Positions 1 to 4,815 of a DNA stretch of 11,378 nt are shown piece after piece. Source of the DNA: an uncultured Clostridia bacterium (GTDB lineage Bacteria > Bacillota > Clostridia > TANB77 > CAG-508). The stretch spans positions 1-11,378 of the forward strand of contig CAKPKI010000051.1 of the NCBI GenBank assembly GCA_934167135.1, given 5' to 3'. Position numbers and translations under genes: made by a program. Position 1 is the first letter of the stretch, and each line of letters opens with the position of its first letter. The notes below the pieces were generated by a model that saw nothing but the letters and a program-made list of their open reading frames with translations, was not told where the DNA came from and searched no databases.

Positions 1-78
1 ATTATATAAGTAATTGGATAACATTAAATAATATTAAATATGCAAAATAAAATAATTATATAATAAGTAAATATATTA

Positions 79-91
79 AAGCCAAAGGCTT
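79..91 (-). repeat. Short hairpin, possible terminator
   Basis: AAGCC (79-83) and GGCTT (87-91) form a 5-bp GC-containing stem around AAA. On the minus strand it is followed by TAATATATTTA. Apart from the hairpins, the dif-like site and the weak terminator listed here, bases 1-327 are very AT-rich; I see no gene or tRNA in them. Confidence 0.3.
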
Positions 92-115
92 GAAAGTACT
101 GAAATGACTAGGTAG

Positions 116-131
116 GACTATAATCATAGTC
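116..131. repeat. Perfect inverted repeat near the left end
   Basis: GACTAT (116-121) and ATAGTC (126-131) are separated by AATC. An outer pairing of GGTAGGA (111-117) with TCCTATC (144-150) is also possible. It could be an accessory site for the integrase or a small structured element. Confidence 0.4.
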
Positions 132-154
132 TATATATTTTACTCCTATCTCTT

Positions 155-182
155 ATTGCACAAAACTTTGATTTTATGCAAT
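155..182. other. dif-like 28-bp site, candidate attachment core
   Basis: Left arm ATTGCACAAAA (155-165), centre CTTTGA (166-171), right arm TTTTATGCAAT (172-182). The arms are inverted and match at 10 of 11 positions. The 11-6-11 layout is that of Xer dif sites, and the site lies downstream of a XerC-like integrase, where phage attachment sites commonly are. The bases do not obviously match known dif sequences, so function is inferred from architecture and position. Confidence 0.4.
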
Positions 183-261
183 GTTATATATTAATAAATA
201 TAAGGATTTTTATATCCCCTATTATTTTGTAATATATTTTGATTTAATAAAAGTCTAACGC

Positions 262-295
262 AAAAAAATAAAACACTATTAACTTGATTAAGTTA
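262..295 (-). terminator. Weak terminator of the integrase transcript
   Basis: TAACTT (280-285) and AAGTTA (290-295) form a 6-bp stem with a four-base loop. On the minus strand a T-rich tract (TTTTATTTTTTT, 273-262) follows after a short gap. The stem is AT-rich and the gap is not ideal, so this is a moderate guess. Confidence 0.35.
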
Positions 296-297
296 TA

Positions 298-318
298 ACA
301 CATGGTAAACACATGTGT
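298..318. repeat. Inverted repeat after the 86-residue gene
   Basis: ACACATG (298-304) and CATGTGT (312-318) are perfect 7-bp arms around a 7-base loop, 10 bases beyond the stop of the gene at 328-588. It may be part of a termination region or a protein-binding site near the attachment region. Confidence 0.5.
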
Positions 319-327
319 CAATACTTT

Positions 328-588
328 TTATAAAATTTTATAAATTTTTTCATCAATTGAATTATCTTCTTTAGATTTTTTAAACTGTTCGAGAATTTGA
401 TGATAAGTATCTGTTACCAATGAAATTCTAAGATTTTCTTCTGTAGATTTTGATTTATTTGTTCTGGGATAAATAAATTCATATGTATAACAATAAAATT
501 CCAAACTTCTTAAAATTAAATCAACCTGACAATCAAGTAACTCAATTTTATTATTATGTATAGAATTAATATCAAAATCCAAATTCAT
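328..588 (-). CDS. Small protein coupled to the integrase, unknown function
   Basis: This is an 86-residue protein I do not recognise. It is mostly helical, with an acidic N-terminus (MNLDFDINSIHNNKIELLDCQ), an aromatic stretch (FYCYTYEFIYP) and a charged C-terminal half (HQILEQFKKSKEDNSIDEKIYKIL). No membrane helix, signal or zinc motif is visible. The ATG lies four bases after the integrase stop, and its ribosome site (GAGGGG) sits within the last integrase codons, so translation is probably coupled. A gene coupled to an integrase next to a candidate attachment site could be a recombination directionality factor, but it is not notably basic and has no winged-helix signature. The function stays open. 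Confidence 0.6.
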   Translation of the reverse strand: MNLDFDINSIHNNKIELLDCQVDLILRSLEFYCYTYEFIYPRTNKSKSTEENLRISLVTDTYHQILEQFKKSKEDNSIDEKIYKIL

Positions 589-592
589 AACA

Positions 593-1547
593 CTATTCCC
601 CTCTTCTATAATTATTTAACGGATTCATTTCTACTGCTTCTTTTAATTTTTGACTATTTAAATGAGTATAAATTTGAGTACTAGCCAAACTGGAATGACC
701 TAAAAAATTTTTAAGCAGTAAAATATCATCTTTTACATATGTATATAATATTGTTGCAGCAGTGTGTCTCAATGTATGAGTAGTATAACATGATTCATCT
801 AATTTAAGTAATTTGTAAGCTTTTTTACATATATCTTCAACAGCGTCAATTCCTATTCTGTTTCCATATTTGTTTAAAAAAAGTGCAGTATTATCTTTTG
901 AATTTCTTGTACTTAAATATTCCAACATTTTTTCTTTACAATAATTACTAAAATAAACAATTCTTTCTTTGTTATTTTTGCCGAAATATAATAATACTAT
1001 TGAGCTTAAAATCAATATCATCTATATTTATATTAATTAATTCTGATAGCCTTATTCCAGAAGAAAGGAACAAAGTAACTATTGCATTATTTCTCTTTGG
1101 AAATCTAGTATTTGATAAATTAAATATATTTTGAATTTCTTTTGCTTGATTTAAAGTTAGATATTGAGGTAATCTATCTATTTTTCTTATGGAAGTTAAA
1201 CCATATGTTGGATTTTTTCTGTTGTGTACAGTTTTTGGATATACTAAAAATATCCATTTATAAAAACTCCTTAATGCAGTAACTTTTCTTTGTCTAGTGT
1301 AAGGATTATTATCCTTATTGTAATTTAAGTAGACCAGAAAAGCAAAAATATCTGCTTCTTGTATCTGCAATAAAATAAATACAGTAAAGTCTTTGATTAA
1401 AACAGGTATGCTTTTATATTCTTTTACAAAGTTAAAAAATTGCATTAAATCAGATGAAAAAGCAATTACTGTATTATTTGAACAACCTTTTATTGCTATT
1501 AAATAATTTAGGTATTTTTCTAAAATCTTTGGTATTTTTTGTGACAT
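593..1547 (-). CDS. XerC-like tyrosine recombinase (integrase), frameshifted
   Basis: The gene joins two frames into a 317-residue integrase that catalyses site-specific strand exchange. Residues 5-105 are the SAM-like core-binding domain (EKYLNYLIAIKGCSNNTV, TRQRKVTALRSFYKWIF), and residues 125-317 the catalytic domain. All catalytic residues are present when frames are joined: Arg166 (SGIRLSEL), Lys190 (GKNNKER), His257 and Arg260 (HTLRHTAA), His284 (LGHSS) and Tyr293 (QIYTH). The first frame runs to a TAA at 972-974; the second carries residues 189-317 and ends with TAG at 593. One extra base near 983 (minus strand TTT CGG CAA) separates them. Start is at ATG 1547, not GTG 1556, because GGAGGTGG overlaps the GTG. 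Possible causes are sequencing error, a broken gene, or +1 frameshifting. It has its own promoter. Confidence 0.85.
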
Positions 1548-1590
1548 AACAACCACCTCCTTAATTATATATTCATGCTAACAGTTAGAA

Positions 1591-1619
1591 ATTATAGCAC
1601 ATTTACTGAGTAAATGCAA
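1591..1619 (-). promoter_or_regulatory. Integrase promoter with palindromic operator
   Basis: On the minus strand TTGCAT (1619-1614), a 17-base spacer and TATAAT (1596-1591) with an upstream TG give a near-consensus promoter. The perfect palindrome CATTTACT-G-AGTAAATG (1600-1616, plus strand) overlaps the -35 and fills most of the spacer, so a bound protein would block RNA polymerase. Confidence 0.8.
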
Positions 1620-1623
1620 TATA

Positions 1624-1659
1624 AAATCAAAAAAATATAGAGAAGCCTATCCCCTATAT
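1624..1659 (-). terminator. Intrinsic terminator after the regulator gene
   Basis: On the minus strand ATATAGGGGA pairs with TTCTCTATAT (10 pairs, two of them G-U) around a TAGGC loop, followed by seven T residues and TTTTAT. The regulator's TAG stop lies in the first arm. It separates the regulator transcript from the integrase transcript. Confidence 0.8.
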
Positions 1660-1968
1660 CTTTTTGATTATAATTTGATTATTTGTTGTATCATAAAAAA
1701 CATTCACAAAATCATCTTTTGTTCTATCTTCTGAAATACCAATACCTTTAATAAATTCAGTCGGAATATGTATTGTCATTTGTTTGTAATTTTTTCTTTT
1801 ATAAACTTTAATTTTTCTTGTATTTTTAATAATTTTATACTGTTCGTTTTTTTTGATAAGATTAGAAATATATGTTCTCGAAAAACCAGTCTGTTTTGCA
1901 ATATTCACAATTGTATCTCCATTAGCAAACATATCAACACAATAATTTATTAATTCTTTTTTATTCAT
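1654..1968 (-). CDS. HTH plus AbrB-like transcriptional regulator
   Basis: This is a 104-residue protein with two DNA-binding-type parts. Residues 17-40 (GDTIVNIAKQTGFSRTYISNLIKK) form a helix-turn-helix of the resolvase/MerR-like simple kind. Residues 44-63 are very basic. Residues 64-104 (MTIHIPTEFIKGIGIS, then FVNVFYDTTNNQIIIKKI) match the swapped-hairpin AbrB/SpoVT pattern, with the IPxEF start and a closing beta strand. AGGAG precedes the ATG. It has its own promoter and terminator, and lies directly upstream of the integrase promoter with its palindromic operator. It is therefore a candidate regulator of lysogeny or integration. That link is inference; the two-part domain reading is well supported. 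Confidence 0.75.
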   Translation of the reverse strand: MNKKELINYCVDMFANGDTIVNIAKQTGFSRTYISNLIKKNEQYKIIKNTRKIKVYKRKNYKQMTIHIPTEFIKGIGISEDRTKDDFVNVFYDTTNNQIIIKKI

Positions 1969-2002
1969 ATTTTCTCCTATCTATAATTATTATAATGCAT
2001 TC

Positions 2003-2031
2003 ATAATAACACATTATAAATAGCATGTAAA
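2003..2031 (-). promoter_or_regulatory. Promoter of the HTH/AbrB-like regulator
   Basis: On the minus strand TTTACA (2031-2026) and TATTAT (2008-2003) are separated by exactly 17 bases, upstream of the regulator start at 1968. The -35 sits in a CATTTACATG context that resembles one half of the palindrome in the integrase promoter, which hints at a shared regulator. Confidence 0.55.
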
Positions 2032-2117
2032 TGAATTTATATAATTTTATCAATTAAATAGTATTTTTTATAAATTTATTGAGAATATATAACATATTTA
2101 AGATATACTACAAATTG

Positions 2118-2185
2118 TTGTATACCAAAATATGGATACAAAATGCACCATATACGCATTGCATATTGTAATATATAATGGTATA
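2118..2185 (+). promoter_or_regulatory. Operator/promoter region with repeated half-sites
   Basis: TTGTATACCA (2118-2127) faces TGGATACAA (2133-2141) as a near-perfect inverted repeat with one bulged base. ACCATATA (2147-2154) and TGGTATA (2179-2185) add two more half-sites in alternating orientation. TATAAT at 2174-2179 is a possible -10 but has no good -35. This is a plausible operator cluster for the RHH protein. Confidence 0.4.
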
Positions 2186-2202
2186 GGAAAGGAATGTTAC
2201 AT

Positions 2203-2397
2203 ATGTCAAAATTCAAATTACCAGTAATACCTTCATCAACTCAAAAAGCAATTAGATTTCCAAATAGGACAATAGAAAGAGTTGAAAAAGCGATAAAAGG
2301 TACAAAATATAGTTTTAGTGCTTTTGTAGTAGCTGCTACAAATCATGCGTTAGATGATTTAGAAGGAGATATAATAAATGAAAAAGATAATTGCTAA
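2203..2397 (+). CDS. Ribbon-helix-helix-like DNA-binding protein (YlcI/YnfO-like)
   Basis: This is a 64-residue protein. KAIRFPNRTIERVEKAIKG (15-33) followed by YSFSAFVVAATNHALDDLE (36-54) fits the ribbon-helix-helix pattern: a short strand with alternating residues, helix A, then helix B beginning Ser-Phe-Ser-Ala-Phe. It resembles the YlcI/YnfO-type phage proteins. Proteins of this fold bind DNA as dimers and often repress their own promoter. The start is placed at 2203 rather than 2194, because AGGAAAGGA (2185-2193) touches the upstream ATG but is correctly spaced for the second. It overlaps the downstream membrane gene by 20 bases. Repeated ACCA/TGGT half-sites lie just upstream and are candidate operators. 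Fold assignment is good; biological role is inferred. Confidence 0.75.
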   Translation: MSKFKLPVIPSSTQKAIRFPNRTIERVEKAIKGTKYSFSAFVVAATNHALDDLEGDIINEKDNC

Positions 2398-2680
2398 AAA
2401 CTTTTATAAAATATTAATATTTTTAATAATAACAAATATATTAATAGTTAATTTTTCTAGTACTGAAACAAATATTAAAATTTTATCAATTTTAATATCT
2501 GCTATATTATTTTTTATTTCTTACTTGTTTCATGAAGAATGTATGAATGAAATTGGTTTTAAAGTATTGCAAATTGAAAACATAATGAAAGACGAGTTTA
2601 ATAAAAAATTATCAGAAAAGGATATTAAAGAAATTTACAATAAAGAATATGATAAATATTTTAACAGGTTAAAGGACTAG
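2378..2680 (+). CDS. Small two-span membrane protein paired with the RHH gene
   Basis: This 100-residue protein of unknown function has two hydrophobic segments, about residues 11-25 (KILIFLIITNILIVN) and 33-51 (IKILSILISAILFFISYLF), joined by a short polar loop. The tail of about 48 residues is charged and helical and probably lies in the cytoplasm (ENIMKDEFNKKLSEKDIKEIYNKEYDKYF). It has no catalytic motif. The ATG follows AGGAGATATAATAA, a strong ribosome site, and overlaps the end of the upstream DNA-binding gene by 20 bases, so the two are co-expressed. The pair points away from the late operon. It could be a lysogeny-expressed membrane protein such as an exclusion factor, or the membrane partner of an RHH regulator in a toxin-antitoxin-like unit. 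Neither can be settled from sequence alone. Confidence 0.7.
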   Translation: MKKIIAKNFYKILIFLIITNILIVNFSSTETNIKILSILISAILFFISYLFHEECMNEIGFKVLQIENIMKDEFNKKLSEKDIKEIYNKEYDKYFNRLKD

Positions 2681-2702
2681 TGCTATAAACTAGCCCTTAA
2701 TT
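2674..2702 (+). terminator. Weak terminator of the plus-strand gene pair
   Basis: CTAGT at 2677-2681 pairs with ACTAG at 2689-2693, extended by GG/CC across one mismatch, and is followed by a T-rich run. It overlaps the stop codon of the membrane gene. The stem is short, so confidence is modest. Confidence 0.4.
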
Positions 2703-2764
2703 TTAATTAAAAACTATTGAAATTTTTAAAATTAGTATTATAATATATTCATTACAATATAAAA

Positions 2765-2804
2765 TAAAAAAAGAGGTAAGCTGAAATCAATCAACCTACC
2801 TCTT
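2765..2804 (-). terminator. Intrinsic terminator of the late operon
   Basis: On the minus strand, arm 2804-2791 (AAGAGGTAGGTTGA) pairs with 2784-2771 (TCAGCTTACCTCTT) over 14 positions including two G-U pairs, with a six-base loop. It is followed by a run of T residues (2772-2766, then TTTT after one A). It starts three bases after the endolysin stop. On the plus strand the stem is weaker but is followed by CTTTTATTT, so it may also stop transcripts from the opposite gene pair. Confidence 0.88.
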
Positions 2805-2807
2805 CTT

Positions 2808-4322
2808 TTATTTATAATTATTAGTATTGATATATGATATTCTTCCAGTCTGATTCACTTTTACTTTATCTATATGTGAATTTATGTTTTGTAAAATTAT
2901 TACTGTAGTATTTTCCTTATATTGATAACTTTTGCCTTTTAAATTTGATTTTGAGTATAATATACATTTTTTTATTTTTCTAGTTGTATTTTTTGCTTTT
3001 GAAATTACTATATTTGTATAATTACTATTATTAATATACAATATTCTACCTGTCGCATTGACCTTAACTTTATCTATATTTTCATTTATATTTTGCAGTA
3101 TTGTTATTGTTGTATTTGCTTTATAGTTGAACCTATGTCCTGTTAAATCTGAATTACTATATAAGATACTAGCTCTAATCAGTTTTTTTGTTGAGCCAAC
3201 TGTTTGGGCAATTAGCAACTTATTAATATTTTTACTTGTATAGGTTAAAGATATCCAACCTTTATCAGTCTTACCAAATCCATTTGATTCTGCTAAGATA
3301 GTTACTATAGACCCTTTTGCATATCCACCAATTTTTGAATACGATGTACTTGCTCCTTTTCTAATATTTAGACCTCCATTGGCAGTTATTTGAACCTGAT
3401 AATTTACCTCACTTATATTAGATTTAGTATCGTTTAATATGACTGTTGTAGTTGTGTTTTCTTTAATATCTGTTCTATTATTTTTAAAACAGAAAAACTT
3501 TTTATAATTAGCATATGTTCTAAAATTTTCTATTGATACATATACTGTATTTCCTTTTATGGTTGCTTTTCCTCGACGACTAGAAGTATCAAATTTACCA
3601 TTATACAAATAGGGGTCATATATTTTTATATAGTTTCCTTCGACTCCTGTTAAAACTATAAAATGTCCGCCATATGTAAATAATCCTTGATTACAACTGA
3701 CAATTATATAATTATTATCTTGTAGTTTTGATATTGCATTGTCTAGTTTGTAACATTCACTATAATCGATATCAAATACATCAGCAGTCCACTTAAATGC
3801 CGACCAATAAGTTCCTTGATTTGCTGAACGATAGCCATATTGCATGTACAAACTTGCCATTTTATCTGGAGTAATATTCCCCTTAATAGAACTTACTACC
3901 ATTGCAGCACTTGTTGGACCACAACCTGATGTTCCAATTGTTTGAGTACTATTATTTATACTAGAATATATGTTGTAACGCCACCTGTTATCTAATTGTG
4001 AATAATATGTTAATCCCGCATATTCATCTATTTGAACATCTGGCACCTTTTCGGAACCATTATAAGCAATTTCTCCCTGTTCCTCAAATCCTTCTGATTC
4101 TGTTTCTTGGACCTCTAATGATTGTTCATCATTTGATGTTAATTGAGGTATTTCTGTACTTGACTTATTTTCTATATAATTTCTTACTTCATTTACAGCA
4201 TTATCTATAATTTCGTCTTCTGATTTATTTTTATTTACATTATAGAAACTAAATCCACCTAATATACCTACCAATATAGAAATGATTATTAACAATATAT
4301 TTTTATTTTGATTTTCTTTCAT
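2808..4322 (-). CDS. Membrane-anchored C39-like / SH3 endolysin
   Basis: This 504-residue protein is the probable phage endolysin, cleaving peptide bonds in peptidoglycan. Residues 9-28 form an N-terminal hydrophobic segment (signal anchor or export signal), followed by an acidic linker to about residue 98. Residues 103-275 match a papain-like C39-type peptidase: YYSQLDNRW (Gln109, oxyanion hole), SGCGPTSAAM with Cys134, GGHFIVLTG with His220, and YDP with Asp236. Residues 308-365 resemble a bacterial SH3 domain (LNIRKGASTSYSKIGGYAKGSIV, GWISLTY). Two tandem copies of a roughly 57-residue unit follow (379-437 and 448-504), probably wall-binding. AGGAGGAAGAC precedes the ATG. It is the last gene of the late operon, with a terminator three bases after its stop. 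An export or anchor signal would allow holin-assisted or SAR-type release. Endolysin role is strong from position; the exact bond cut is not known. Confidence 0.85.
   Translation of the reverse strand: MKENQNKNILLIIISILVGILGGFSFYNVNKNKSEDEIIDNAVNEVRNYIENKSSTEIPQLTSNDEQSLEVQETESEGFEEQGEIAYNGSEKVPDVQIDEYAGLTYYSQLDNRWRYNIYSSINNSTQTIGTSGCGPTSAAMVVSSIKGNITPDKMASLYMQYGYRSANQGTYWSAFKWTADVFDIDYSECYKLDNAISKLQDNNYIIVSCNQGLFTYGGHFIVLTGVEGNYIKIYDPYLYNGKFDTSSRRGKATIKGNTVYVSIENFRTYANYKKFFCFKNNRTDIKENTTTTVILNDTKSNISEVNYQVQITANGGLNIRKGASTSYSKIGGYAKGSIVTILAESNGFGKTDKGWISLTYTSKNINKLLIAQTVGSTKKLIRASILYSNSDLTGHRFNYKANTTITILQNINENIDKVKVNATGRILYINNSNYTNIVISKAKNTTRKIKKCILYSKSNLKGKSYQYKENTTVIILQNINSHIDKVKVNQTGRISYINTNNYK
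2811..2981 (-). repeat. Endolysin C-terminal repeat, unit 2
   Basis: This is the second copy (residues 448-504), reaching the C-terminus. The most conserved parts are ILQNIN and IDKVKVN-x-TGRI. It is a likely cell-wall-binding unit, inferred from its terminal place in a lysin. Confidence 0.8.
3012..3188 (-). repeat. Endolysin C-terminal repeat, unit 1
   Basis: This unit encodes residues 379-437. It shares the order ILYSxSxLxG, Y-K-x-N-TT, ILQNIN, IDKVKVN-x-TGRI-x-YIN with the unit at 2811-2981. The two are 68 residues apart and closely similar, so they look like a tandem domain duplication. Confidence 0.8.
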
Positions 4323-4335
4323 AGTAGTCTTCCTC

Positions 4336-4413
4336 CTATTTTAATCCTAATTTAAAAAGAGCAAATGCAAGTACTGCATAGAATAAATAATCTATTAATT
4401 TATCCCATTTCAT
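4336..4413 (-). CDS. Tiny 25-residue membrane peptide
   Basis: The sequence reads MKWDKLIDYLFYAVLAFALF followed by KLGLK and TAG. It has one hydrophobic helix (about residues 7-20) with Lys at both ends. The ATG at 4413 overlaps the end of the XhlA-like gene by 14 bases in another frame, so translation may depend on reinitiation; only a weak AAAGAG lies upstream. Its stop codon overlaps the strong AGGAGG site of the endolysin. It fills the otherwise unexplained gap between the two lysis genes and could be the membrane half of a holin pair. The reading frame is clear; expression and role are inferred. Confidence 0.5.
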   Translation of the reverse strand: MKWDKLIDYLFYAVLAFALFKLGLK

Positions 4414-4624
4414 ACCGTTTTTGCTCTTTACTTTTTTGAATATCTTCCTTTATTTCTGAAACATTGTTCTCTACATTCTCCATCCTATAATCCATTTTTT
4501 CCATTATAGAATATGTTTTTTCGAGATTGTCAATCCTACTGTCATGTTCATCTAATCGTTTGGTATTTGATTTTGCTCTTTCCTCTATATGAGCTACTTT
4601 TTCAATTAAATCTGTATCTTGCAT
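4400..4624 (-). CDS. XhlA-like coiled-coil lysis protein lacking its membrane segment
   Basis: This 74-residue protein is almost entirely charged heptad-like helix (VAHIEERAKSNTKRLDEHDSRIDNLEK, then MDYRMENVENNVSEIKEDIQK). The pattern and the place just before the endolysin fit the haemolysin XhlA family, which works with a holin in lysis. Typical XhlA proteins end in a transmembrane helix; here the protein stops at RYEMG and no hydrophobic segment follows in frame. A 25-residue hydrophobic ORF overlaps its last 14 bases in another frame and could supply the membrane part. GGGAGAAGA precedes the ATG, which overlaps the previous stop (TAATG). Assignment to XhlA rests on pattern and position only, because coiled coils are easily over-read. 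Confidence 0.6.
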   Translation of the reverse strand: MQDTDLIEKVAHIEERAKSNTKRLDEHDSRIDNLEKTYSIMEKMDYRMENVENNVSEIKEDIQKSKEQKRYEMG

Positions 4625-4815
4625 TATTCTTCTCCCTCTGCTACTTCTGTAGCTTCTATTTCTGCATATGTATCTTCAACTAGCAATGTTAATTCGCTGT
4701 ATTCTTCGTCACTTATTTTACTCATTGCATAAAATACATTTAATTTGTTCTCTATGTCTGTCTTTTCTTTGTAGTACTTTTTTACTATTAATTTCTTTAA
4801 TAATTCTACTATCAT
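4624..4815 (-). CDS. Small conserved-type phage protein between fibre and lysis genes
   Basis: This is a 63-residue acidic, helical protein. It begins MIVELLKKLIVKKYY, continues with a helix (EKTDIENKLNVFYAMSKI) and then SDEEYSELTLLVEDTYAE. There is no membrane segment or enzyme motif. Small proteins with this layout and position occur in many Firmicutes phages; the position is that of XkdX-type proteins, but I do not claim that family. The start codon directly follows the fibre stop (TAA-ATG) and a GAGGTGG ribosome site lies inside the last fibre codons. Its own stop overlaps the next start by one base (TAATG). The gene is therefore firmly embedded in the fibre-to-lysis coupling chain. The role is unknown. 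Confidence 0.75.
   Translation of the reverse strand: MIVELLKKLIVKKYYKEKTDIENKLNVFYAMSKISDEEYSELTLLVEDTYAEIEATEVAEGEE

Noticed and set aside
1..327. tRNA gene or small ORF at the left end as an integration target
   Set aside because: No cloverleaf arms or T-loop GTTCGA-type sequence was seen on either strand, and no frame has a plausible ribosome site.
2174..2179. TATAAT as the main -10 of the RHH gene
   Set aside because: No acceptable -35 lies 16-18 bases upstream, and the start would fall on the ribosome site itself; it is mentioned only as a possibility.
4400..4430. Programmed -1 frameshift joining the XhlA-like protein to the 25-residue peptide
   Set aside because: No X-XXY-YYZ slippery heptamer is present in the right phase near the overlap; reinitiation is the simpler reading.
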